Positions 35,991-45,521 of a stretch of 64,000 nucleotides of DNA are shown here, piece by piece. Each line of letters begins with the position of its first letter. Position 1 is the first letter of the stretch. Both the position numbers and the translations under genes were made by a program. Under the pieces are notes generated by a model, which searched no databases, was not told where the DNA came from, and worked only from the letters and a program-made list of their open reading frames with translations. Origin of the DNA: Streptomyces showdoensis (lineage in GTDB: Bacteria; Actinomycetota; Actinomycetes; Streptomycetales; Streptomycetaceae). The stretch covers positions 1 to 64,000 of the forward strand of contig NZ_BAAAXG010000024.1 of NCBI RefSeq assembly GCF_039535475.1, written 5' to 3'.

Positions 35991-36593
35991 ATGCGACGAC
36001 GTCCGTCCGCCGCGGAGCGCGTCTCCGCCGTCCTGCTCACCACGGCCCTCGCCTCCCTCGCGCTCGTGCCCACGGCCACGGCGCACTCCGACGGCCCGGC
36101 CCGTGCCGTCGGCACCGTCGACCTCGCCCGCTACACCGGAACCTGGTTCCAACTCGCCGCCGTGCCGCAGCTGTTCGAGCTCCAGTGCGCCAAGAACGTC
36201 AAGGCCGTCTACGGCGCGACCGGCCGCGGCGGGGTCGCCGTGGCCAACAGCTGCACGACCTGGCTGGGCACCTCCAGCCGGATCAGCGGGGAGGCGCTTC
36301 CCCTCGACGCGACGAACACCCGCCTCAACGTCTCCTTCCTGCCCGGCAAGGACGGCTACCGGCACGGCACCGAGGCGAACTACGTCGTGGCGGGCCTGGG
36401 GCCCGCGTACGAGTGGGCCGTGGTGACCGACGAGAGCCGCGCCTCCGGCTTCGTCCTCTCCCGCACTCCCCGCCTGGATCCGGCGCGGACGGCCGACGTC
36501 CTCCGCGCGGTCCGGGGAGCGGGACTCGACCCCGGGGCCTTCCGCACGACCCGGCAGGACGGCGGTGACCCCGCCTGGCGGCTCGTCCCCTGA
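35991..36593 (+). CDS. Secreted lipocalin
   Basis: 200 residues with a signal peptide (about 1-31, ending ATA-HS) and a lipocalin domain. The family motif is [21 protein letters not shown] (G-x-W near residue 50), followed by [21 protein letters not shown]. Bacterial lipocalins bind lipids or isoprenoids in the envelope. ATG at 35991 follows GAGGAG. Its location before crtY suggests a possible carotenoid or lipid carrier, as inference. Confidence 0.88.
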   Translation: MRRRPSAAERVSAVLLTTALASLALVPTATAHSDGPARAVGTVDLARYTGTWFQLAAVPQLFELQCAKNVKAVYGATGRGGVAVANSCTTWLGTSSRISGEALPLDATNTRLNVSFLPGKDGYRHGTEANYVVAGLGPAYEWAVVTDESRASGFVLSRTPRLDPARTADVLRAVRGAGLDPGAFRTTRQDGGDPAWRLVP

Positions 36594-36632
36594 CGTCCGG
36601 CCCCGCGCGGCGAGCCGGCGGGCGCGTTGCTC

Positions 36633-36650
36633 CCACCGGAGCACCGGTGG
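36633..36650. terminator. Hairpin between lipocalin and crtY
   Basis: CCACCGG-AGCA-CCGGTGG, a perfect 7-bp stem 40 bases after the lipocalin stop. It may be a terminator separating the lipocalin from the crtYU operon. Confidence 0.5.
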
Positions 36651-36744
36651 ATAGCCCGCCCCCGCCCGGGGGTAGCCCTCACCCCGGCGTGCGCCCCCGG
36701 CGCGCCGCCCCTTCCTTCCGGACGACGAGAGGAGACCCGTACCC

Positions 36745-37914
36745 GTGCGCTGCGACGTCGCCATCATCGGGGCCGGGGCGGCCGGGCTGTCGCTGGCCTG
36801 GCGGCTCCTGTGCCCGCCGCGCGGAGCCGCGGTCCCCTCCGTCGTCCTCGTCGACGCGCCCCCCGGCCCGCTCCGGCCCCCACCGCGCACCTGGTGCTAC
36901 TGGGAGCGGGGGACCGGCGAGTACGACGCCCTGCTCACGGCCTCCTGGCCCCGGGTACGGCTCCACGGCGGCGACGGCCGGCCGGTCCGGCGCGACCTGG
37001 GCGCACTGCGCTACAAGATGCTCACCTCCGAGTCGTTCACCCGGGGCATCCGGCCGCGGCTCGCCGGACTCGTCCGTGTCGAGGCCGTCGCCGAGCACGT
37101 CGCCGACGGCCCCGGCGGCGCCACCGTCTCCTGCCGCACCGCCGCCGGCCGCGAGCGGCAGGTCCACGCGCGCTGGCTCTTCGACACCAGGCCGCCCGCC
37201 CCCCTCCCGCCCAGCCGGGTGAGCCTCCTCCAGCACTTCAAGGGATGGTTCCTGCGCTCCGAACGACCCGTCTTCGCGCCCGACACCGTCGACCTCATGG
37301 ACTTCCGCACGCCGCAGCCGCCGCAGGGGCTCTCCTTCGGCTACGTGCTGCCGCTGTCGCCGAACGAGGCCCTGGTGGAGTACACCGAGTTCAGCCGGGA
37401 GCCGCTGCCCGACGAGGCGTACGAGCGGGCCCTGCGGCACTACACCGCCACCCTCCTCGGGATCGGCGCGTTCGACGTGCGCGGCGTGGAACGGGGACGC
37501 ATCCCGATGACGGACGCGCGGTACGACCGCCGCACCGGGCGGAGCACCTTCCGCATCGGTGCCGCGGGCGGCGCGGTGCGACCCTCCACCGGTTACGCCT
37601 TCGCGGCCATCCAGCGCCAGACACGCGCCGTGGCGGCCCTCCTGCACGCCGGCCGCGACCCCCTTCCCCCGCCCGCCTACCCCCGACGGTCGCTCCTCAT
37701 GGACGCGATCCTCCTGCGCGGCATCGACACCGGCAGGATCTCCGGGCCCGACTTCTTCACCCGGCTCTTCGAAGAGGTCCCTCCCGAACGGCTGCTGCGT
37801 TTCCTCGACGGGGACACCCGGCCGTCCGAGGAGGTGCGCATCGGCCTGCGCACCCCCGTGCTCCCCATGCTCCGCACCACCGCGGAGCTGCCCTTCCTCG
37901 CCCGCCGGGCCTGA
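36745..37914 (+). CDS. crtY: Lycopene beta-cyclase
   Basis: 389-residue flavoprotein that cyclises lycopene ends to beta-ionone rings, giving beta-carotene. Dinucleotide motif [15 protein letters not shown] is N-terminal. Family segments include [29 protein letters not shown], and [15 protein letters not shown], then [18 protein letters not shown] at 36745 with GGAGA upstream. It is followed after 34 bases by crtU on the same strand. Length is typical of the bacterial CrtY class. Confidence 0.92.
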   Translation: MRCDVAIIGAGAAGLSLAWRLLCPPRGAAVPSVVLVDAPPGPLRPPPRTWCYWERGTGEYDALLTASWPRVRLHGGDGRPVRRDLGALRYKMLTSESFTRGIRPRLAGLVRVEAVAEHVADGPGGATVSCRTAAGRERQVHARWLFDTRPPAPLPPSRVSLLQHFKGWFLRSERPVFAPDTVDLMDFRTPQPPQGLSFGYVLPLSPNEALVEYTEFSREPLPDEAYERALRHYTATLLGIGAFDVRGVERGRIPMTDARYDRRTGRSTFRIGAAGGAVRPSTGYAFAAIQRQTRAVAALLHAGRDPLPPPAYPRRSLLMDAILLRGIDTGRISGPDFFTRLFEEVPPERLLRFLDGDTRPSEEVRIGLRTPVLPMLRTTAELPFLARRA

Positions 37915-37948
37915 AGCCGCCCCTTCGTCACGAGAGTGGATCCCCGCC

Positions 37949-39520
37949 ATGCGCCACAGCCGGAACGGCACCCCCGCACGAGGCCGCGACCGGAGGGCGG
38001 TCGTCCTGCCCGCCGCCGACGGACGCCTCAGGCCACCGGCAGGACAGCGCCCGACCTGCGCCGTCGTCGGCGGCGGGATCGCGGGTATCGCGGCGGCCAC
38101 GATCCTCGCCGAGCGGGGCGTCGCCGTCACCCTCTACGAACGGCAGCCCACCCTGGGCGGACGCCTCGCGGGGTGGGCGGACCGGCTGAGCGACGGATCG
38201 GAGGTGACCATGAGCCGTGGCTTCCACGCCTTCTTCCGGCAGTACTACAACCTGCGCGGTCTGCTGCGCCGGGTCGACCCCGGCCTCGACCGGCTCACCG
38301 GTCTGCCGGACTACCCGTTGCGGCACGGCTCCGGTCTGTACGACAGCTTCGCCCGCGTGCCCCGTACACCGCCGTGGAGCGCGCTCGGCTTCGTCGCCCT
38401 CAGCCCCAGCTTCGGGTGGCGGGACCTCGGCCGCATGAACGCCCGTGCCGCGCTGCCGCTGCTCGACGTCCGGGTGCCCGACGTCTACCGGCGCTTCGAC
38501 GGCGTCAGCGCCCGCGCCTTCCTCCACGGCATCGGCTTCCCCCCGGCGGCCCAGCACCTCGCCTTCGAGGTGTTCTCGCGCAGCTTCTTCGCCGACCCCG
38601 ACGAACTGTCCGCCGCCGAACTGGTGCTGATGTTCCACGTCTACTTCCTCGGCTCCTCCGAGGGACTGCTCTTCGACGTGCCGGACGAGCCCTACCCGCA
38701 GGCCCTGTGGGACCCCCTCGGCGCCTATCTGCGCGGCCACGGCGCCCGCGTCCTCACCGGCACCGGCGTCCGGGAACTGGCACCGGCACCCGGCGGCGGC
38801 CACACCGTCCTGTCCGACGACGGGCCCCGGCACGCCGACGCCGTCGTCCTCGCCACCGACACCGACGGCCTGCGCGCGATCGCCGAGGCGTCCCCCGCCC
38901 TCTGCGACGCCCCCTGGCGCGCCCGCATCGGCGCGCTCCGCACCGCGCCCCCCTTCCTCGTCTCCCGGCTCTGGCTCGACCGGCCCGTCGCCCCGCACCG
39001 GCCGGGTTTCCTCGGGACCAGCGGATTCGGCCCCCTCGACAACATCAGCGTCCTCGACCGGTGGGAGGGCGAAGCCGCCCGCTGGGCCGCCCGCACCGGC
39101 GGGGCGGTGGTGGAACTGCATGCCTACGCCGTCGACCCCGCCGCACACCCCCGCGAGCTCTCCCGCGAACTCGTGGCGCAGCTGCGCCGCGCCTGGCCCG
39201 AGACCCGGGCCGCCGCGATCCTCGACGAACGGCACGAACTCCGCTCCGACTGCCCGCTCTTCGAGGTCGGCGGGCACCGGAACCGGCCGACGGTCCACAC
39301 CCCCGATCCCACCGTCACGGTCGCCGGGGACCTGGTCCGCACGGAACATCCCGTGGCCCTCATGGAGCGTGCCGCCACCACGGGCTTCCTCGCGGCCAAC
39401 GCCCACCTGCGCAGGTGGGGGCTCCGCGGACAGACGCTGTGGACCGTGCCCCCGGCCGGCCGTTCGGCCGCCCTCCGGTTCCTCGCCAGGGCGGCCGGGG
39501 AACCCCGGCCGGCCGGCTGA
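37949..39520 (+). CDS. crtU: Beta-carotene desaturase/methyltransferase (isorenieratene synthase)
   Basis: 523 residues. Converts beta-ionone rings to aromatic phi rings by desaturation and methyl shift. An N-terminal extension of about 35 residues precedes the FAD motif VVGGGIAGIAAATIL, with ERQPTLGGRLAGW and MSRGFHAFFRQYYNLRGLL, all characteristic of CrtU. ATG at 37949. With crtY and crtT it indicates aromatic carotenoid (isorenieratene) synthesis. It is convergent with the Rieske gene, separated by 24 bases. Confidence 0.92.
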   Translation: MRHSRNGTPARGRDRRAVVLPAADGRLRPPAGQRPTCAVVGGGIAGIAAATILAERGVAVTLYERQPTLGGRLAGWADRLSDGSEVTMSRGFHAFFRQYYNLRGLLRRVDPGLDRLTGLPDYPLRHGSGLYDSFARVPRTPPWSALGFVALSPSFGWRDLGRMNARAALPLLDVRVPDVYRRFDGVSARAFLHGIGFPPAAQHLAFEVFSRSFFADPDELSAAELVLMFHVYFLGSSEGLLFDVPDEPYPQALWDPLGAYLRGHGARVLTGTGVRELAPAPGGGHTVLSDDGPRHADAVVLATDTDGLRAIAEASPALCDAPWRARIGALRTAPPFLVSRLWLDRPVAPHRPGFLGTSGFGPLDNISVLDRWEGEAARWAARTGGAVVELHAYAVDPAAHPRELSRELVAQLRRAWPETRAAAILDERHELRSDCPLFEVGGHRNRPTVHTPDPTVTVAGDLVRTEHPVALMERAATTGFLAANAHLRRWGLRGQTLWTVPPAGRSAALRFLARAAGEPRPAG

Positions 39521-39544
39521 GCGGGCGGCGCCCCCCCGCGCCCC

Positions 39545-40564
39545 CTACCCCGGGAACCGCCCCGTGCTCCGCAGCAGCCAGCGGCGCTCCGCGTACGCCA
39601 GGTCGTCCCGCCACAGCCGCGCCGACGCCGACCGCATCGCCGGGCGCAGCAGCGGGGCCAGGGCCCGGGCCGCCGCGAAGCCCGTTCGGTCCGAGGCCGC
39701 CACGACGGCCTCCACCACGGCGGTCCGCGGGCGGGCGGCCCCCGGGGCGGTCAGCGGAGTGGCGTGGGTCTCGACGACGGACCCCACGCCCTCGCCGCCG
39801 GTGATGCGCATGGTGACGGTCCGCGGCTCCGGCGCCGTGAAGGCCGCCGTCACCGGCACCACCACCCGGCCCGCCACCTTGAACGACACCCGGACGACCA
39901 GGGCGTCCTCCTCGTCGCCCACCCCGTCCGGCGGAGCGGAGAGCACCTCCAGGTCCACGAACGAGTACGGGTGAAGCCACGCACCGTGCCACGGGTCGAG
40001 CCGGTTGGCGACGACGTCCTCGGCCTCGCACACGCCCACGCCCGTGTGGACCGCCGCGACCGCCTCCGCGACGGGCGGCCTCGGCGGCACCACCGGCCGG
40101 TCCGTCGGAGCCTCGCCGCCGACCTCGTCGAGGCGCACCCAGACCAGCACCCCGTCGTCGTACGCGGGCCACGGCTCCCAGCCCGCGGTCGGGGAGCCGT
40201 CCAGCGCCAGACCGTGCCAGCGGCAGATGAGCGTCCCGCACCGCACCACGCCGTCCTTCAGGGCGGCCCCGAGGTGGGGGCAGACGCCCGAGCCCGCGCG
40301 CACGCCGCCGCCGGCGTCGCGCCACAGCACGACCTCCGTCCCCGCGACGGTCCTGCCCGCCGGCCGGTCGGCGCGGAAGTCCCGGCTCGCCCCCACGACG
40401 TACCAGTTGCCGGACGGCCGGGCCGTCGCCCGCTTCAGTGCGGCGGCGATCCCCGCCGGACGCGCCTGTCGCCAGGTCGCCCGCTGCTCCTCCCAGGGCA
40501 CCGGCGCGCGGCGCAGGCTCAGGGGCAGACGGCGCCGGTCGCCCCGGCGGATCGGTTCGCTCAC
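39545..40564 (-). CDS. Rieske [2Fe-2S] protein (DUF5914-like) in the crt operon
   Basis: 339 residues. Rieske ligands are [15 protein letters not shown] and [11 protein letters not shown] (C-x-H then C-x2-H), at about 77-101. The C-terminal half (about 140-335) is a beta-rich domain with [14 protein letters not shown], resembling ring-hydroxylating oxygenase alpha subunits but ending in the DUF5914-type domain. GTG start overlaps the crtB stop (GTGA), so it is the last gene of the crtEIB operon. It may modify the carotenoid (for example ring hydroxylation); this is inference. S. coelicolor has a different gene, crtV, downstream of crtEIB. Confidence 0.8.
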   Translation of the reverse strand: MSEPIRRGDRRRLPLSLRRAPVPWEEQRATWRQARPAGIAAALKRATARPSGNWYVVGASRDFRADRPAGRTVAGTEVVLWRDAGGGVRAGSGVCPHLGAALKDGVVRCGTLICRWHGLALDGSPTAGWEPWPAYDDGVLVWVRLDEVGGEAPTDRPVVPPRPPVAEAVAAVHTGVGVCEAEDVVANRLDPWHGAWLHPYSFVDLEVLSAPPDGVGDEEDALVVRVSFKVAGRVVVPVTAAFTAPEPRTVTMRITGGEGVGSVVETHATPLTAPGAARPRTAVVEAVVAASDRTGFAAARALAPLLRPAMRSASARLWRDDLAYAERRWLLRSTGRFPG

Positions 40565-41602
40565 CGGGCGTTCCTCCTCGTCGTCCCGTGCGGTCCGCCC
40601 GCCCCGCTCCGGCCCACGGACTCCTCCGGCCGGCCGCCGGGACGGCCGGGGCCGTCCGTCCCGCCCGCCCGGCGTCCGCGGCCGCGCGCGGCAAGTGCCC
40701 TGGTGAGGCCGGGCAGCGCGATCGACGCCCGCCGTCGCGCGCCGACCACCGCCCGCCGGTGCAGCACCGCGTACCCCTCCTTTTCGATGACCGTCAGGAT
40801 CTCCCGGTACAGGACGAAGGCCGTGCGCACGCACGGCGCCGAGACCGGGTCGAGCAGGGCGATGCCCGGTTCCGCCTCGCGGTACACGTCCCGGGTGAGG
40901 GCCGCGGCGGCGCGCAGCGCGTCGGTGATGCGCGGGTCGCGGCAGCCGGTCAGCCTGCTCCACCGCAGCAGGTCCCGGTCCACCCCGGACGCGGCGAGCA
41001 GGTCCGCCGGCAGGTACACCCGGCCCCGGTCCAGGTCCTCCCCGACGTCGCGGAGGAAGTTCGTCAGCTGGAAGGCGATGCCGAGCGAGGCCGCGTACGG
41101 CTCGGCCTCCTCCCGCGGGCAGACGGTGCCGAGGACCGGCACCATCTGCAGGCCGATGACGGCCGCCGAGCCGTGCATGTAGCCGCGCAGGTCCGCGTAC
41201 GTCGCGTACTCCCGCACGAAGAGGTCGCTGCGCATCGACCCGAGGAAGTCGTCGAAGTGGACCGCCGGGATCCCGAGGCGCACGCGGGTGTCCGAGGCCG
41301 CCGCGACGGCGGGGTCCGTGACGGGTTCGCCCCGCAGGGCGGCGTGCCACTCGCCTTCCAGCGCGTCGAGCGAGGCCGCCCGCTCCCGAGGCGTCGTGCC
41401 GGCCGTCTCGTCCACGATGTCGTCCGCGCGCCGCGCGAAGCCGTACAGGGCGTGGACCGCGCTGCGGCGGTCCAGCGGCAGGAGGCGCGTGGCCAGGAAG
41501 TACGTCCTGCCGTGGCGCGCGTTCAGCCGGCGGCACTCCGCGTAGGCCGCCCGCAGCGCCGGGTCGCGCACCCCCGGCGGCGTCGAGCTCCCGGGCCGTC
41601 AC
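40561..41602 (-). CDS. crtB: Phytoene synthase (5' frameshift)
   Basis: Condenses two geranylgeranyl diphosphates to phytoene. Conserved segments: [15 protein letters not shown], the first Asp motif RRADDIVDE and second [17 protein letters not shown]. The longest frame starts at 41571, but a better N-terminus [10 protein letters not shown] followed by VRDPALR appears if one C is removed from the five-C run at 41571-41575. That gives 346 residues starting at a GTG (41600-41602) that overlaps the crtI stop as GTGA, matching the other junctions of this operon. The C-terminal 40 residues are Gly/Arg-rich. Confidence 0.9.
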
Positions 41603-43131
41603 GAGCCCTCCAGGTTCGCGGCGGCGGGGGCCGCGCGGCGGACGGCGGCCCGTCCGGCACCGGTGATCCGCCGGGCGGCCAGCTTGCCCGAGACGATCAC
41701 GGGGGGCACGCCGACGCCCGGGGTGGTTCCGCAGCCCGCGAGCACGACGTTCTCCGTGCCCCGGACCAGGTTCCGCGGCCGGAACGGCCCGGTCTGGGCG
41801 AAGGTGTGCGAGAGCGAGAACGGGGTGCCCGCGCTGTGCCCCTGACCGGCCCAGTCGGCGGGCGTCACCAGGCACTCCTCCTCGATCGACGCGCCGAAGC
41901 CGCTCAGCCCGCGCCGCTCCAGTTCGCCGACCAGGGAGTCCCGGTAGGCAGGGGCCAGCTCGCCCCAGTGCGCGGGACGCGGACCGATCTCCGTGTTCGG
42001 GCAGGGCGCCAGGACGTAGTGGAGGTGACGGCCGGGTGGCGCGAGCGCGGGGTCCGTGGCCGTCGGGCGGGTGACGAGCAGGGAGGGGTCGGTCATCAGC
42101 TCTCCGGTTCGGGTGAGTTCGTCGAAGGTGCGGGACCAGGCGGAGCCGAAGAGCAGGGTGTGGTGGGCGAGCTCGGGCCAGGTGCGGTCCGTCCCCGCGT
42201 GCAGGATCACCGCGCTGGGGGAGTGCCGGGACCGCAGCGGACGGCGGGGCGCACGCCCCAGGAGCCGGTACGCGAAGGGGAGTTCCGTGGTGAGCACGAC
42301 CGCGTCGCACGGAATCCGTCCCTGATCGGTCCGGACCGCCGTCACCCGTTCCCCCGACCGTTCGAGGGCCGTGACCCGCTCCCCGAACCGCAGGGCGGCG
42401 CCGGAGCGGCGGGCCGCGTCCGCCATGGCCGCGGGCACGGCGTGCATGCCGCCGCGCGGGAAGAACACCCCGGCCACGGTGTCCATGTAGGCGATGACCG
42501 CGTAGGCGGCCAGCGCCCTCGACGGGGGGACTCCCGCGTAGAGGGCCTGGAAGGAGAAGACGCGCCGCAGCCGTTCGTCCGACAGGAAGGACCCGATCGC
42601 CCGGTCGAGGCGCCCGAGCCCTCCGAGGGCGGCCAGCCGGGCCAGGTCCGGATGGAGCAGCTGCGCCGGCGAGTCGAAGTTCGCGTCGATGAAACGGCGC
42701 TCCTGCACCGCGTACAGCCTGCCCAGCCAGGCGCGCAGGCGCAGGTAGGCGTCGGCCTCGCGGGCCCCGGCGAAGCGCTCCACCTCGGCGGCCATGACGT
42801 CCGCCTCCGTGTGGACGTCGACGCGGCTGCCGTCCCAGAACAGGGCCCGGTACGCCGGGTGCAGCGGTACCAGCTCCACCCGGTCGTACAGCGAGTCCCC
42901 GACGGCCGCGAACGCCTCGTCCAGCAGGGCGGGCATCGTCAGGACGGTGGGCCCCGTGTCCACCCGGAAGCCGCCGAGTTCCATCCGGCCGGCCCGCCCG
43001 CCCGGCACGGGTTCCCGCTCGACGACCGTCACCTCCCGCCCGGCGCCCCGCAGATGGAGCGCCGCCGACAGGCCCGCGAAGCCGGCTCCCACGACGACGA
43101 CGTGGTCCGTCCGGCCCCGCACCCGCCTCAT
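41599..43131 (-). CDS. crtI: Phytoene desaturase
   Basis: 510-residue flavoprotein converting phytoene to lycopene. FAD motif VVVVGAGFAGLSAALHL, EREPVPGGRAGRMELGGFRVDTGPTVL, and the C-terminal carotenoid-desaturase signature GTTPGVGVPPVIVSGKLAARRI (shown by GCGTTPGVGVPPVI) are present. ATG at 43129-43131 overlaps the crtE stop (ATGA). The long frame upstream to 43869 is antisense-like Arg-rich sequence within crtE and is not part of it. Confidence 0.95.
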   Translation of the reverse strand: MRRVRGRTDHVVVVGAGFAGLSAALHLRGAGREVTVVEREPVPGGRAGRMELGGFRVDTGPTVLTMPALLDEAFAAVGDSLYDRVELVPLHPAYRALFWDGSRVDVHTEADVMAAEVERFAGAREADAYLRLRAWLGRLYAVQERRFIDANFDSPAQLLHPDLARLAALGGLGRLDRAIGSFLSDERLRRVFSFQALYAGVPPSRALAAYAVIAYMDTVAGVFFPRGGMHAVPAAMADAARRSGAALRFGERVTALERSGERVTAVRTDQGRIPCDAVVLTTELPFAYRLLGRAPRRPLRSRHSPSAVILHAGTDRTWPELAHHTLLFGSAWSRTFDELTRTGELMTDPSLLVTRPTATDPALAPPGRHLHYVLAPCPNTEIGPRPAHWGELAPAYRDSLVGELERRGLSGFGASIEEECLVTPADWAGQGHSAGTPFSLSHTFAQTGPFRPRNLVRGTENVVLAGCGTTPGVGVPPVIVSGKLAARRITGAGRAAVRRAAPAAANLEGS

Positions 43132-44372
43132 CGGCCCGCTCCCGACACGGCCACCGCACGCCCGGCCGCCGCACGCCCGGCCGCCGCTCCGGTGAACGCC
43201 CCGTCCTCCGCGGCGGCATCCCCGGCCCCCGCGCCGCTCCCACCGCCACCCTCGCCGTCCCCACCACGATCCGCGGCAGGGAACGCGACACCGCCGGCGT
43301 CGAGGAGGAGCCGTGCCACGCGCGCGGCAGGTCCCGGCACCAGCTCCGTCTGCCGGAGGGTCCGCAGCGTTCGCGAACAGAGCCGTTCCGCGCGCTCGGC
43401 GACGTGGGCCCGGGCGCCGCAGGACTCCAGCAGCCCGATCACGCGGCGCAGCTCCCGTTCGGTGGCGGTGGGGGAGCCCACCACGGCGTCGAGGAGGCGG
43501 AGCCCCTCGGTGTCCCCGCCGCGGACGCACAACGCCCGTGCCACGGCCATGAGATAGGTCGCCTTGCCCGCCCTGAGGTCCTCGCCGGCCGGTTTGCCGG
43601 TGCGCCGCGGATCGCCGAACACCCCCTGGAGGTCGTTCTGCAGCTGGAAGGCGATGCCCGCGCACAGCCCCGCCCGGTTCAGGCCCCGCAGCGTCCGCGC
43701 GTCGGCCCCCGCCAGAAGGGCTCCCAGCAGCAGGGGATGCACCGCGGAGTACCGCGCCGTCTTCAGGACGGCCGTCCGCATCGCCCGACCGGCGGACCGC
43801 GAGCCGGTGGCCTGCGTCTGGAGGTCCAGGTACTGGCCGGCGACCATCTCGGTCCGCATCGCCCGCCACCGCGCGCCGAGACCGGCGGAGTGCGGGGTCG
43901 TCAGGAGCACCTCCGCGAACGCGTCGTCCGCCCAGGCGAGGGCCAGGTCACCCGCGAGGACGGCGCCGGAACCGCCGAAGCCGCCGAACGGCCCGTCGAG
44001 GCCGTCCGTTCCGTACTGGCGCTCCAGGGAGACGTGGACGGAGGGGCTTCCCCTGCGGATCCGGGAGCCGTCCATCACGTCGTCGTGGATGAGGGCGCAG
44101 GTCTGGACGAGCTCGACGGCGGCCGCCATCCGCAGGGCCGCGTCGGCCTCCTCGGCGCCGCCTCCCGCCGCGCGCATGGACCACCACAACAGCTGCGACC
44201 TTCGGCGTCCGCCACCGGCCGCGAAGGCGGCCACCCGCCCGGCGATGTCCGCGGCGAAGGTCCCGTCCACGGTCCGGGCCTCGGCGACCCGCCGCCGGAG
44301 GAGGTCGTCGATCACGAGGGTCAGGGCCGCGGGGACGTCCCTGTCGATGGAACGGGGGTCGAGAGTGCGCAT
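43128..44372 (-). CDS. crtE: Geranylgeranyl diphosphate synthase
   Basis: 414 residues, first gene of crtE-I-B-Rieske. Builds the C20 precursor. First Asp-rich motif is IHDDVMDGS (DDxxD, about 95-99) and second is FQLQNDLQGVFGDP, where the usual DDxxD is NDLQG. ATG at 44370-44372 with AAGGGA upstream. The last 45 residues are a Gly/Ala/Asp-rich, low-complexity tail containing AAAGRAAAGRAV. Expression is expected to be light-controlled through the LitR/LitS-like system, but no promoter match was confirmed. Confidence 0.92.
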   Translation of the reverse strand: MRTLDPRSIDRDVPAALTLVIDDLLRRRVAEARTVDGTFAADIAGRVAAFAAGGGRRRSQLLWWSMRAAGGGAEEADAALRMAAAVELVQTCALIHDDVMDGSRIRRGSPSVHVSLERQYGTDGLDGPFGGFGGSGAVLAGDLALAWADDAFAEVLLTTPHSAGLGARWRAMRTEMVAGQYLDLQTQATGSRSAGRAMRTAVLKTARYSAVHPLLLGALLAGADARTLRGLNRAGLCAGIAFQLQNDLQGVFGDPRRTGKPAGEDLRAGKATYLMAVARALCVRGGDTEGLRLLDAVVGSPTATERELRRVIGLLESCGARAHVAERAERLCSRTLRTLRQTELVPGPAARVARLLLDAGGVAFPAADRGGDGEGGGGSGAGAGDAAAEDGAFTGAAAGRAAAGRAVAVSGAGR

Positions 44373-44581
44373 GTGGTTTCCCTTGCTGCCGTGCGTCGGG
44401 CAGTGCGGTGCGTCTGGATGTTCCGTACCGCGGTCGCGCGCGGATGCAGCAGACCATGGGCCGACCGGGGGTTCGCACGGGCCCGCGAACGGCGTTCCCG
44501 GGGAGCGCGGCGCGTCCCGTGGCCCGGACGGACCCGGTGGGGAAGCCTGGGGGTCCGCACCGACCAGGGAGGTTCACGACC
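44373..44581. promoter_or_regulatory. Divergent crtE/crtT control region
   Basis: A 209-base gap between divergent crtE and crtT. On the crtE strand a GGAAC element (near 44429-44433) could be an ECF-type -35 site, but I see no confident -10 partner. It is the logical target for the ECF sigma factors and LitR encoded in the island. Confidence 0.35.
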
Positions 44582-45283
44582 ATGCTGCGTGACGGAGACC
44601 TCGCCGCCGCGTTCGACCACGCCTCACCGACCTACGACCGCATGACGTCCGCCAGCCCGGGATACCGCGCGCAGCTGCGCCGGTCCGCCCGGCGGCTCGG
44701 GCTCCCCGGCGAAGGCGCCGGACTCACCCTGCTGGACCTGGGCTGCGGCACCGGCACGTCCACCGGGGCGCTGCTCCACGCGGCGCCGCGGGCGACCGTG
44801 GTCGGCGTCGACGCGTCGGCCGGCATGCTCGCGCGCGCCCGGGCCAAAGCGTGGCCGGAGCGCGTCTCCTTCGTCCACGCCCCGGTCGAGCGCATGGCCG
44901 AGGTCGAGGCCCGGGGACCGTACGACGCCGTCCTCGCCGCGTACCTGCTGCGCAACGTCGCCGATCCCGACGCCGTGCTGCGCCTCGTCCACCGGCTCCT
45001 GCGGCCCGGCGGCCGCCTCGCCGTGCACGAGTACAGCCTCGGCGGACGGCCCGTCGACCGGCTCGTGTGGAAGGCGGTCGTGAACGGTTTCGTCAGGCCC
45101 TGGGCCCGGCTGCACGGGGACGCGGAACTGTACGGACACCTCTACCGCAGCGTGCTGGCCTTCGACACGCCGGACGCCTTCACCGCCCGGCTCCGGCGCG
45201 CCGGGTTCACCCGGGTGCGCTGCCTTCCGCAGCCGGGCTGGCAGACGGGCATCACGCACACCTTCGTCGCGCAGCGCCCCTGA
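44582..45283 (+). CDS. crtT: SAM-dependent methyltransferase, CrtT/UbiE type
   Basis: 233 residues. SAM motif LLDLGCGTGTSTGAL at about 49-63, then VVGVDASAGMLARAR and a UbiE-like DAVLAAYLLRNVADPDAVLR followed by LLRPGGRLAVHEYSLGG. Located as the first gene divergent from crtE, as in Streptomyces carotenoid clusters that encode CrtT. The exact methylated product is not established by sequence. ATG at 44582 with GGGAGG (44567-44572) upstream. Confidence 0.8.
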   Translation: MLRDGDLAAAFDHASPTYDRMTSASPGYRAQLRRSARRLGLPGEGAGLTLLDLGCGTGTSTGALLHAAPRATVVGVDASAGMLARARAKAWPERVSFVHAPVERMAEVEARGPYDAVLAAYLLRNVADPDAVLRLVHRLLRPGGRLAVHEYSLGGRPVDRLVWKAVVNGFVRPWARLHGDAELYGHLYRSVLAFDTPDAFTARLRRAGFTRVRCLPQPGWQTGITHTFVAQRP

Positions 45284-45521
45284 ACTCCCGCGCCGCGCCC
45301 CTCAACTCCCGGGCCTCCCCGGGCGGGGGAAGGGGCGGCGGGGCGGACGGCGCGGGGGAGGGGCGCGCACGGCCGGACCGCGCCGGATGGCGACCGGCGG
45401 ACACCCGTGGTCGGCTGACGTCGTGGGCACCCTTTAGCTGCCGCCTCGTCCCGAGGGACCCGTCACGGCGGTCAGCATCGCGACCCCCTCCCCTTCCCCC
45501 GGAAGTGTCCGGAGACGACTG

